Of a DNA stretch of 34,566 nucleotides, positions 14,195 to 21,582 are shown piece by piece. Under the pieces are notes generated by a model. It saw nothing but the letters and a program-made list of their open reading frames with translations. It was not told the origin of the DNA and ran no database searches. The DNA comes from Actinophytocola sp. Its GTDB lineage: Bacteria > Actinomycetota > Actinomycetes > Mycobacteriales > Pseudonocardiaceae. How positions within the stretch are numbered: position 1 is the first letter of the stretch; the number at the start of each line of letters is the position of its first letter. The stretch lies in assembly GCA_009377475.1 (NCBI GenBank), contig WHTY01000051.1, forward strand, positions 1-34,566, given 5' to 3'. Position numbers and translations under genes: made by a program.

Positions 14195-15043
14195 GTGTCT
14201 GACCTCGTCACCGGAGAAGCCGTCGAACTGGACCTGCAACACGCCCGGCTGGCGAGCAGAGGACTGGCGTTCGCGATCGACGTCCTGCTCCAGTTCCTCG
14301 TGCTCGTTGTGCTGTACGCGATCGTGTTCACCGGCGCAGACGTCGACACCCCGTTACTCCTGACGATCGTCTTCGTGATCGCCGTGTTCGTCCTGGTGGG
14401 TTACCCCGTCACCTGCGAGGCGCTGACGCGCGGGCGCACGGTGGGCAAGCTCGCGCTCGGCCTGCAGGTGGTGCGCGACGACGGCGGCCCCATCCGGTTC
14501 CGGCACGCGCTGGTGCGTGGCCTGACCGGGTTCTTCGTCGACTTCTGGGCGCTCGGGCTCCTCGGGTTCGTCGCGGTGGTCGTGTCGTTGTTCTCGAGGA
14601 CCGGCAAGCGCGTCGGCGACTACCTCGCGGGCACCGTCGTGATCAACGTGCGGTCGCCGCAGCCGCACGTCGGGGAGATCGGGATGCCACCGCAGCTCGC
14701 GGAATGGGCGACGCAGCTCGACCTTTCCCGCGTGCCGGACGGCCTCGCGCTCGCCATCCGCCAGTACCTCGGCCGGTTCCACACGCTCGCGCCAGAATCC
14801 CGCGCCATCCTCGGCTCGCGGCTGGTCATTGAGGTCGCCGACGCCACCGGCACGCCGTGCCCGCCAGGGGTGCCGCCGTGGGCGTACCTGTCCGCGGTCG
14901 TCGCGGAGCGCCGCAACCGCGAAGCCGCCAAGGTCGGCATGTCAACGACGTCGCATGCCGGGCCGCCGCCTCGGCACGACGTCGTACACCAGCCCACCAC
15001 GCCCGGCTCACCTGGTGACGCCGGGTTCACGCCGCCACGCTGA
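14195..15043 (+). CDS. RDD family membrane protein
   Basis: This 282-residue protein starts SDLVTGEAVELDLQHARLAS. It then has the RDD hallmark Arg (LASRGLAFAID) and Asp residues, three membrane helices (about 25-50, 55-75, 113-133) and the cytoplasmic TRGRTVGKLALGLQVV loop. After SRTGKRVGDYLAGTVVI a soluble tail (about 155-282) ends in a Pro/His-rich stretch. RDD proteins are membrane proteins of uncertain, possibly transport or ion-exchange, function. A GTG at 14186 is in frame but lies inside the predicted -10 box, so 14195 is preferred. It leads the gene string to DUF58. Confidence 0.88.
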   Translation: MSDLVTGEAVELDLQHARLASRGLAFAIDVLLQFLVLVVLYAIVFTGADVDTPLLLTIVFVIAVFVLVGYPVTCEALTRGRTVGKLALGLQVVRDDGGPIRFRHALVRGLTGFFVDFWALGLLGFVAVVVSLFSRTGKRVGDYLAGTVVINVRSPQPHVGEIGMPPQLAEWATQLDLSRVPDGLALAIRQYLGRFHTLAPESRAILGSRLVIEVADATGTPCPPGVPPWAYLSAVVAERRNREAAKVGMSTTSHAGPPPRHDVVHQPTTPGSPGDAGFTPPR

Positions 15044-15090
15044 ATAGACTCCACACTGGACAACCCAGACCAACGACACCAGGATGTGCC

Positions 15091-16095
15091 ATGAGTGACA
15101 CCGGTTGGCACCACCCCGACCAGCCCAATGACCCCAGCCAGCAGCATCAGCCGAACATGCCGCCGCCACCGAGTTGGCAGGCGCCGCAGCAGCCCGGCGT
15201 CGTCCCGCTGCGGCCGCTCAGCCTGACCGAGATCATCGACGCCGCCGTGAAGACGATGCGGTCCTACCCGGCGGTGATGCTCGGCGTCGCCGCCATCGTC
15301 GTCACCATCAGCACGATCATCAGCTACCCGACGCAGGCGAGCATCACGAACACGGCGAACGACCTCTCGCCCGACGCGACCGGCGAAGAGGTCATGGACG
15401 CGATCGGGCCGTCGCTCACCGGCGCCGGCATCGCGATGGTCGTCGGCCTTGTCGCCAGCGCGTTCCTGACCGGCTTCCTGACCACCGTCGTCGGCAAGGC
15501 GGTGCTCGGCAGGCCCGCCCGGTTCGGCGAGGTGTGGGCCGAGGTCAAGCCGCAGCTCGGCAGACTGGTCGGGCTCGCGCTCCTGCCCATCATTCCCATG
15601 TTCGGGCTCGCGCTCATCGTCGGCCTCGTCGCCGTCGTCGCGGCGCCGTTGCTGCTCATCGTTGGCCCGGCGGCGTTCGTCGTCGCCATCTGGCTCTACG
15701 TGCTGTACTTCGCGCTCGCCGCGCCCGCGCTGGTGCTTGAGCGCTGCGGCGTGATCGAGTCGATCAAGCGGTCTCGCGCGCTGGTGCAGAAGTCGTGGTG
15801 GCGCGTCTTCGGCATCCTGCTGCTCGCCCTGATCCTGGTCACCGTGATCGCGTCGATCATCCAGATCCCGTTCGGACTGGCAGGTGGCGGCGCCAGCATG
15901 TTCTCCGGCGAGCCCGGTGAGATCACGTTCTTCGGCATCGTCGTCGGCACGATCGGCGCCATCATCGCGGGCACCATCACCGAGCCGTTCCGAGCTGCCG
16001 TCACCGCGCTGATCTACACCGACCAGCGGATGCGCCGCGAAGGCCTGGACATCGAACTCGCACGCAACGCGGGCACCCAGCCGCCGCAACAGTGA
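15091..16095 (+). CDS. Multi-pass membrane protein of the MoxR/DUF58 gene cluster
   Basis: This is a 334-residue protein. A Gln/Pro/His-rich cytoplasmic head (about 1-42) leads into LRPLSLTEIIDAAVKTMRSY and about six membrane helices, with RCGVIESIKRSRALVQKSWW between helices 4 and 5. This pattern matches the actinobacterial membrane proteins annotated as glycerophosphoryl-diester-phosphodiesterase membrane-domain-like; no catalytic domain is attached. The N-terminal head could bind a cytoplasmic partner. It follows RDD by 47 bp, and its stop overlaps the start of DUF4129 (GTGA). Confidence 0.85.
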   Translation: MSDTGWHHPDQPNDPSQQHQPNMPPPPSWQAPQQPGVVPLRPLSLTEIIDAAVKTMRSYPAVMLGVAAIVVTISTIISYPTQASITNTANDLSPDATGEEVMDAIGPSLTGAGIAMVVGLVASAFLTGFLTTVVGKAVLGRPARFGEVWAEVKPQLGRLVGLALLPIIPMFGLALIVGLVAVVAAPLLLIVGPAAFVVAIWLYVLYFALAAPALVLERCGVIESIKRSRALVQKSWWRVFGILLLALILVTVIASIIQIPFGLAGGGASMFSGEPGEITFFGIVVGTIGAIIAGTITEPFRAAVTALIYTDQRMRREGLDIELARNAGTQPPQQ

Positions 16096-16745
16096 CGGTG
16101 GCGCTGGGGGCGGAGAACATCTCAGCCGTCCCGGTCGAACCAGGCCGGGACGAGGCGCGGGACGCGGCGCGCGACGAGCTGTCCGATCCGATCTACCGCG
16201 CGGCGGAGCCGTCCTGGTACGAACAGCTGATCAACTGGCTCGGCGACCGGCTGAACGAGCTGTTCGGCGCCGCGGCCGAGTTCGGGCCGGGCGGCATCAC
16301 CGGACTGCTCGTCGCGCTGGGCGTGCTGATCATCGCGGTGGTGGCGATCCGGCTACGCACCGGCAAGCTGGCGCGCTCGGCGCGCGCCGCGAACACCCCG
16401 CTCGGTGACGCGACCGTGCCCGCCAGCGCGCACCGGGAGGACGCGGCAGCGGCGCTGGCGGCGGCAGACCTGCACGGCGCGGTCGTGGCGCGGTTCCGCG
16501 CGCTGGCACGGGAACTGGAACAGCGCGGCGTGCTCGACGTCCAAACCGGCCGCACGGCGGACGAACTCGCCGCGCAGGCTGCCGACGCCCTCCCGGACTG
16601 CGCCAACGCCCTGCGTGCGGCGGCGCGGATCTTCGACGACGTCTACTACGGCGGCAAACCGGCCACGACGGACGCCTACGGAGTGGTGGCGGAGACCGAC
16701 GACGCGGTGCGCACCGGACGACCCGCGCTGGCCGGTGCCTCATGA
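16092..16745 (+). CDS. DUF4129 domain membrane protein
   Basis: This is a 217-residue protein. An acidic extracytoplasmic N-terminus (DPIYRAAEPSWYEQLINWLG) is followed by one membrane helix at about 72-92 and a cytoplasmic four-helix DUF4129 domain (HREDAAAALAAADLHGAVVA, LARELEQRGVLDVQTGRTAD, AARIFDDVYYGG). DUF4129 is regularly found with MoxR/DUF58 and in transglutaminase-like proteins. The GTG start overlaps the upstream stop and the 3' end overlaps the next ATG, so translation is coupled at both ends. Confidence 0.87.
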   Translation: MTVALGAENISAVPVEPGRDEARDAARDELSDPIYRAAEPSWYEQLINWLGDRLNELFGAAAEFGPGGITGLLVALGVLIIAVVAIRLRTGKLARSARAANTPLGDATVPASAHREDAAAALAAADLHGAVVARFRALARELEQRGVLDVQTGRTADELAAQAADALPDCANALRAAARIFDDVYYGGKPATTDAYGVVAETDDAVRTGRPALAGAS

Positions 16746-17872
16746 CTGCCGGGTCGACACAGGTCAGCCCAGACACGCGCCGCGTGTGGCTCGCCGCGCG
16801 CGGCCCGCTCGCGATGCTGCTGGTGATCGTCGCGGCGGCGATCGTGCTCACCCTCATGCGTGGCCACAGCGAGGGCGGCGCACTCGATCCGCGCTCCGCC
16901 GCCCCGAACGGGTCCCGCGCGCTGGCGCAGGTGCTCGGCGACTACGGCGTCGACGTCCGGCCGATGCACACCCTCGCGACCGCGAGCAGGGCGGCCCACG
17001 GCGCGACCGTGCTCGTCACCCACCCGAACACCCTCGACCCCGCCGATGTCAAACGCCTCAGCACGATCGCCGAAAGCCTCGTCCTCATCGCGCCGAACCA
17101 GCGGCTCGCGCGCGCGGTGGACTCTGACATCGACGTCACCGGGCAGGCTGCCGAGACGACGCACGCGCCGGAATGCGCGCTGGCCGACGCGGCGGGCGAC
17201 GCGACAACCGGCGGCGTCGGCTACCGGACACCGAACGGCGAGCTGTGCTATCCCACCGAGGCTGGCGCGTCGTTGGTGCGCTACGACGACGGCACGCCGG
17301 TGACTCTGCTTGGCACCGCGACGCCGTTGACGAACGAAGCATTGGACGAGGCGGGCAACGCCGCGCTGACGATGCGACTGCTCGGCGAGCGGGAGCGGCT
17401 GGTCTGGTACGTGCCGTCGCCGACGGATCCGACGTTGCGCGACGGCTCGGCGTCGTTGCTGTCGCTGCTGCCGAGCGGGTGGCGCTACGGTATCGCCACG
17501 CTGGCCATCGCCGCCGTGCTGCTGGCGCTGTGGCGGGCGCGCCGCCTCGGGCCGGTGGTCACCGAGCCGCTGCCGGTCGTGGTGCACGCGGCGGAGACGA
17601 CCGAGGGGCGTGCGCAGCTGTACCGGCGGGTGGGCGCGGCGGACCACGCGGCGGAGGCGTTGCGGGACGCCGCTCGGCACCGAATCGCGGCCAGCGCTGG
17701 GCTCACGGCGGACGCGGGACCGGTGGCGGTCGTCGCGGTGGCGTCGCGCGGTGGCAGGTCCCCCGACGAGGTGCACTGGCTGCTGTACGGTCCGGCACCA
17801 TCCGACGACGCGGCCCTCGTGCGGCTCGCGACCGAACTCGACCGGCTGGAGAACGAGGTACGACAGGCATGA
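16742..17872 (+). CDS. DUF4350 domain membrane protein
   Basis: This 376-residue protein has a first helix at about 22-40, a large extracytoplasmic domain (about 45-245; DPRSAAPNGSRALAQVLGDY is the usual DUF4350 opening, with VLVTHPNTLDPADV following), a second helix at about 247-264 and a cytoplasmic tail of about 110 residues. The outer domain has Cys residues in APECALAD and GELCYPT that may pair. DUF4350 has a glutamine-amidotransferase-like fold and is usually part of MoxR clusters. It starts in an ATGA overlap and ends in another with moxR. Confidence 0.87.
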   Translation: MTAGSTQVSPDTRRVWLAARGPLAMLLVIVAAAIVLTLMRGHSEGGALDPRSAAPNGSRALAQVLGDYGVDVRPMHTLATASRAAHGATVLVTHPNTLDPADVKRLSTIAESLVLIAPNQRLARAVDSDIDVTGQAAETTHAPECALADAAGDATTGGVGYRTPNGELCYPTEAGASLVRYDDGTPVTLLGTATPLTNEALDEAGNAALTMRLLGERERLVWYVPSPTDPTLRDGSASLLSLLPSGWRYGIATLAIAAVLLALWRARRLGPVVTEPLPVVVHAAETTEGRAQLYRRVGAADHAAEALRDAARHRIAASAGLTADAGPVAVVAVASRGGRSPDEVHWLLYGPAPSDDAALVRLATELDRLENEVRQA

Positions 17873-18834
17873 CCGAACCATCTCAAGTGGACCCTCGCGA
17901 GGCGCTGATCGCGTTGCGCGGCGAGGTCGGCAAGGCGATCGTCGGCAACGACGCGGCGGTGACGGGGCTGATCGTCGCGTTGCTGTGCCGGGGGCATGTG
18001 CTGTTGGAAGGCGTGCCTGGCGTGGCGAAGACGTTGCTGGTGCGTGCGCTGGCGAAGGCGCTCGACGTCGACTCCGGCCGCATCCAGTTCACGCCGGACC
18101 TCATGCCGGGCGATGTCACCGGCTCGCTGGTCTACGACGCCCGCAGCGCCGAGTTCTCCTTCAAACAGGGGCCGGTGTTCACGAACTTGTTGCTGGCCGA
18201 CGAGATCAACCGCACCCCGCCGAAGACGCAGTCCTCGCTGCTGGAGGCGATGGAGGAACGTCAGGTGTCGGTGGACGGCAAGCCGAGGATGCTGCCGGAC
18301 CCGTTCGTGGTGATCGCGACGCAGAACCCGGTCGAGTACGAGGGCACCTACCCGTTGCCGGAGGCGCAGTTGGACCGGTTCCTGGTCAAGCTGACGATTC
18401 CGCTGCCCTCGCGGGAGGAGGAGATCGGCGTGCTGTCACGGCACGCGGCCGGGTTCGACCCGCGCGATCTGGACGCGGCGGGGGTGCGGCCGGTTGCCAA
18501 CGCGCACCAGCTCGCCGCTGCACGCGCAGCGGTCGCGCGCGTGACGCTGGATCAGCACGTCATCGGCTACGTCGTGGACATCTGCCGCGCGACACGTTCG
18601 GCGGGCGCGGTGCGGCTCGGGGTGTCGCCGCGCGGCGCGACGGCGTTGCTGGCGGCGGCCAGGGCGTGGGCGTGGCTGTCCGGAAAGGACTATGTGACGC
18701 CGGACGACGTCAAGACCGTCGCACGTCCCGCGCTGCGGCACCGTATCGAGCTGCGGCCGGAGGCGTCGCTGGAGGGCGCGACCGCCGACGGCGTGCTCGA
18801 CCGGGTGCTGGCCGCGGTGCCCGTCCCCCGCTGA
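17869..18834 (+). CDS. MoxR family AAA+ ATPase
   Basis: This is a 321-residue AAA+ ATPase. Walker A GVPGVAKT is at 48-55 and Walker B LLADEINR at 108-115. The MoxR-specific KTQSSLLEAMEERQV, sensor-1 ATQNPVEYEGTYPLPEAQLD and a C-terminal lid with GVSPRGATALLAAARAWAWL follow. MoxR proteins act as chaperone-like assembly ATPases with vWA/DUF58 partners. The start overlaps the DUF4350 stop. The DUF58 gene follows by 11 bp. Together with the membrane subunits it probably forms an envelope-associated complex whose substrate is unknown. Confidence 0.95.
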   Translation: MTEPSQVDPREALIALRGEVGKAIVGNDAAVTGLIVALLCRGHVLLEGVPGVAKTLLVRALAKALDVDSGRIQFTPDLMPGDVTGSLVYDARSAEFSFKQGPVFTNLLLADEINRTPPKTQSSLLEAMEERQVSVDGKPRMLPDPFVVIATQNPVEYEGTYPLPEAQLDRFLVKLTIPLPSREEEIGVLSRHAAGFDPRDLDAAGVRPVANAHQLAAARAAVARVTLDQHVIGYVVDICRATRSAGAVRLGVSPRGATALLAAARAWAWLSGKDYVTPDDVKTVARPALRHRIELRPEASLEGATADGVLDRVLAAVPVPR

Positions 18835-18845
18835 CTCCGTTGATC

Positions 18846-20135
18846 ATGGCACTCACCGGAAGGACCCCGCTGCTGGCGGCGATCGGTGCGGTCGTCGTCG
18901 GCCTCGTCGCGTCGCCCGCTGGCATCGGGGTGGTCGTGGCGGTGCTGCTGCTCGGTGTGGTGATCGACGTCGTGCTGGCGGGCAGTCCGCGCGCGTTGCG
19001 GTTCTCGCGCGCCGGGGCGACGTCCGTGCGGCTCGGCGAGCAGGCGGACGTCGTGTTGCACATCGAAAACCCAGGACGTCGAGTGCGGGGCGTGCTGCGG
19101 GACGCCTGGCAGCCGAGCGCGGGCGCGGTGGCCGATCGACATCGCATCGACGTCGGCGCTGGTCAGCGAGCCTCCGTGACTACGGTGCTGCGGCCGACGC
19201 GGCGCGGTGACCGGCAGGCCGTGCGGGTGACGGTGCGGTCGGTCGGGCCGTTGGGGCTGGCGGCGCGGCAGTGCTCGCACGAGGTGCCGTGGGCGGTGCG
19301 GGCGTTGCCGCCGTTCGAGAGCCGCAAGCATCTGCCGTCGCGACTGGCGCGGTTGCAGCAGCTCGACGGCAGGCAGGCGGTGCTGATCCGGGGACAGGGC
19401 ACGGAGTTCGACTCGCTGCGGGAGTACGTCGTCGGGGACGACGTGCGGTCGATCGACTGGCGGGCGTCGGCGCGGGCGGCGGACGTGATGGTGCGGACGT
19501 GGCGGCCGGAGCGGGACCGGCGCATCCTGATCGTGCTGGACACGTCGCGGACGTCGGCGGGCCGGGTCGGGGACGTGCCTCGGTTGGACGCGGCGATGGA
19601 CGCGGCGCTGTTGCTGGCCACGATCGCGTCGCACGCCGGGGACCGCGTGGATCTCGTCGCCTACGACCGGCGCGTGAAGGCGGCGGTGTCCGGGATGTCG
19701 TCGGGGGATCTGTTGCCGCCGTTGGTGAACGCGATGGCGCCGGTGGAACCGTCCCTTGTGGAACTGGACGCGCGGGGCATGGTGGCGGAGGTGTTGCGCC
19801 GGGTGCGGCAGCGCAGTCTGGTGGTGTTGCTGACCGGGCTGGACGCCGCACCGATCGAGCACGGGCTGCTGCCGGTGCTGTCGTCGTTGACGTCGCGGCA
19901 CGAGCTGCTGGTCGCGGGGATCGCGGACCCTCGGGTGGCGGACATGGCGGCCGGTCGTGGCGACGCGCAGACGGTGTACGAGGCGGCCGCGGCGGAGCGC
20001 ACCACGGCGGAGCGTCGCCACGCGACGACGTTGCTGGCGCGGCACGGCGTGAGCGTCGTGGACGCCACCCCGGACCGACTGCCGCCCGCGCTGGCGGACC
20101 GGTACCTGGCGCTCAAGTCCGAGGGGCGGTTGTAG
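18846..20135 (+). CDS. DUF58 domain (vWA-like) membrane-anchored protein
   Basis: This is a 429-residue protein. Two short helices lie at about 9-45, then a beta-rich segment, then the DUF58 signature GDDVRSIDWRASARAADVMV and a vWA-like fold (RRILIVLDTSRTSAG with the D-x-S metal site; SLVVLLTGLD). This is the usual MoxR partner. The chosen start is ATG 18846; no good ribosome site is visible, so re-initiation from moxR 11 bp upstream is likely. It ends the operon; a small opposite-strand frame begins 4 bp beyond the stop. Confidence 0.92.
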   Translation: MALTGRTPLLAAIGAVVVGLVASPAGIGVVVAVLLLGVVIDVVLAGSPRALRFSRAGATSVRLGEQADVVLHIENPGRRVRGVLRDAWQPSAGAVADRHRIDVGAGQRASVTTVLRPTRRGDRQAVRVTVRSVGPLGLAARQCSHEVPWAVRALPPFESRKHLPSRLARLQQLDGRQAVLIRGQGTEFDSLREYVVGDDVRSIDWRASARAADVMVRTWRPERDRRILIVLDTSRTSAGRVGDVPRLDAAMDAALLLATIASHAGDRVDLVAYDRRVKAAVSGMSSGDLLPPLVNAMAPVEPSLVELDARGMVAEVLRRVRQRSLVVLLTGLDAAPIEHGLLPVLSSLTSRHELLVAGIADPRVADMAAGRGDAQTVYEAAAAERTTAERRHATTLLARHGVSVVDATPDRLPPALADRYLALKSEGRL

Positions 20136-20139
20136 CGGC

Positions 20140-20265
20140 TCAGGCCAGGTCGAGGTCGCCCATGGACACGTCGGCCGCATACACAGCGAGTTCATCGAGA
20201 TCCGGGTCTGCGCCGGCGGCAGCAGCAAGGATCTCCGCGTCCCGCTCAGCAATGTGCTTGCTCAT
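20140..20265 (-). CDS. Possible 41-residue acidic small protein
   Basis: A frame from ATG 20265 encodes 41 residues: MSKHIAERDAEILAAAAG, then an acidic half ending VSMGDLDLA. The composition is protein-like and GC-biased at third positions, unlike the longer extension upstream that runs through the hairpin element. The ribosome site is weak (ACGAG). I recognise no family; it could be a small regulator, or chance coding in the 3' region of the SpoIIM transcript. Confidence 0.35.
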   Translation of the reverse strand: MSKHIAERDAEILAAAAGADPDLDELAVYAADVSMGDLDLA

Positions 20266-20303
20266 CTCGTGATGGTAAGGCGGCTGCAAGCATTCGTGCC
20301 CGA

Positions 20304-20389
20304 GTTGATCTACTTCCTGCGGGTTATGACCACGTCGCTGTTCGTTTTGCCTGGATTTGCTGGTCACAGCGCGCGGGAAGTAGATCAAC
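20304..20389. repeat. 86-bp long imperfect palindrome (29-nt arms), possible terminator, MITE or structured RNA
   Basis: 20304-20332 pairs with 20361-20389 in perfect register. The outer 14 bp (GTTGATCTACTTCC) are exact; over all 29 positions there are only two mismatches and two G-U pairs, with a 28-nt loop. It lies between the 3' end of the SpoIIM gene and the 41-codon frame, in a gap where two operons converge. The base composition is AT-richer than its surroundings. Confidence 0.75.
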
Positions 20390-20441
20390 ATCTAGGAACG
20401 GCCGGCGCAGGCGACTCCGACGCGGCGCGACCGCCGACCGC

Positions 20442-21449
20442 TCAGCCTGTCGCTGGGGCGCTCGCGCCCGCGTGGCTCGGGTCGACGTCGCCGGTCTCCC
20501 CCGCCTGCGCGGCGCGACGCCCCAGCACGAAGACGTACGCCAGGAACACCACCTCGGCGAGCACACCGATGCCGATGCGCGCGGCGGTCGGCAGTCCGGA
20601 CGGCGTCACGAACGCCTCGATCACGCCGGAGATCAGCAGCACCACGACGAGGCCGAGCGCCACCCCGACGACTGCGCGACCTTCCTGCGCGAGCGCAGCC
20701 GACCGGCTGCGACGTCCCGGATCGATCACCGTCCAGCCGAGCTTGAGGCCGAGGCCGGCCGCGACGAACACTGCGGTCAACTCAAGCAGGCCGTGCGGGG
20801 TGATCAGCCCGAAGAAGATGTCCAGCCTGCCCACCGAGGCCATCATCCCGCCCGCCACCGCGACATTCACCGCGTTGGTCAGCAGGATTATCACCACCGG
20901 AATGCCGAACAGCACCCCGAGCGTGAGCGCGCCCGCGCTGACCCAGACGTTGTTCGTCCAGACGTCGAAGGCGAACGACGCCGCCGGGGCCGAGGAGTAG
21001 TAGCTCTCGAAGTCGCCGCCCGACGCGGTGAGCTGGTCGATTTCCGCCGGGGTGGCGAGCTGGCCGCGCACGCTGACGTCGGTCGCGATCCACGCGGCGA
21101 GCGCGCCACTGACCAGCAGGAACATCACCGCGACCGGAACCCACCATGCCCGCGCGCGGTAGATCGCGGCGGGGAAACGCCGGGAGAAGAACAGCCCGAA
21201 CTCCCGCCAGCTCGGGTTGTGCGACCCCGCGATAGCCGCACGACCCTGCGCGACCAGCGACGACAGCCTGCTGAGCAGCGCCGGGTCCGGCGCGGTCGAG
21301 CGCACGATCGACAGGTGCGTCGCGGCGCGCTGGTACAGCGCAATCAACTCGTCGGCCTCCGGACCGCTCAGCTTCCGCGCGCGGCGCACCAAGTACCGCA
21401 GCCGGTCCCATTCCGCCCTGTGCTGCGCGACGAACACGTCGATGTCCAC
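20442..21449 (-). CDS. Stage II sporulation protein M (SpoIIM) family membrane protein
   Basis: This is a 335-residue protein. A cytoplasmic helical N-terminus (about 1-95; DVFVAQHRAEWDRLRYLVRR, ELIALYQRAATHLS) is followed by about five membrane helices with the family motif FDVWTNNVWVSAGALTLGVL and the loop ITPHGLLELTAVFVAAGLGL. The C-terminal tail is short. SpoIIM-like proteins in Actinobacteria usually accompany the RDD/MoxR/DUF58 set, often divergent from RDD; here the gene converges on the set instead. GTG 21449 is six bases after a TAGGGT box, implying a leaderless mRNA. The promoter lies against a 21-bp repeat array. Confidence 0.9.
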   Translation of the reverse strand: MDIDVFVAQHRAEWDRLRYLVRRARKLSGPEADELIALYQRAATHLSIVRSTAPDPALLSRLSSLVAQGRAAIAGSHNPSWREFGLFFSRRFPAAIYRARAWWVPVAVMFLLVSGALAAWIATDVSVRGQLATPAEIDQLTASGGDFESYYSSAPAASFAFDVWTNNVWVSAGALTLGVLFGIPVVIILLTNAVNVAVAGGMMASVGRLDIFFGLITPHGLLELTAVFVAAGLGLKLGWTVIDPGRRSRSAALAQEGRAVVGVALGLVVVLLISGVIEAFVTPSGLPTAARIGIGVLAEVVFLAYVFVLGRRAAQAGETGDVDPSHAGASAPATG

Positions 21450-21455
21450 AATCCG

Positions 21456-21461
21456 ACCCTA
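21456..21461 (-). promoter_or_regulatory. -10 box for leaderless SpoIIM mRNA
   Basis: On the minus strand TAGGGT is followed by six bases and the GTG start codon. The -35 position would fall at about 21478-21485, inside the first family-A repeat unit. Confidence 0.45.
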
Positions 21462-21476
21462 TCGGGCCCAGCCCAC

Positions 21477-21581
21477 GTCGTGTCCTGCACTCACGACGCT
21501 GTGTCCGACATTCCCGACGCCGTATTCGGCAGTGGCGACGCCGTGTTCCTCGTTCACGCCGCCGTGTTCCGCACTCACGAC
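21477..21581 (+). repeat. 21-bp tandem repeat array (family A), 5 units
   Basis: Units start at 21477, 21498, 21519, 21540 and 21561. They share the pattern G(C/T)CGTGT(C/T)C followed by a variable centre and (A/C)CGAC or ACGCC. The array ends one base before the sigma-sensor stop codon (21583-21585) and its other end reaches the SpoIIM promoter. Confidence 0.9.
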
Positions 21582-21582
21582 G

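Noticed and set aside
16676..17881. Long minus-strand frame opposite DUF4350
   Set aside because: It is the antisense shadow of a well-recognised coupled gene; composition is Arg/His-rich without motifs.
18690..20252. 520-codon minus-strand frame opposite moxR and DUF58
   Set aside because: Antisense of two certain genes; no start context and low-complexity product.
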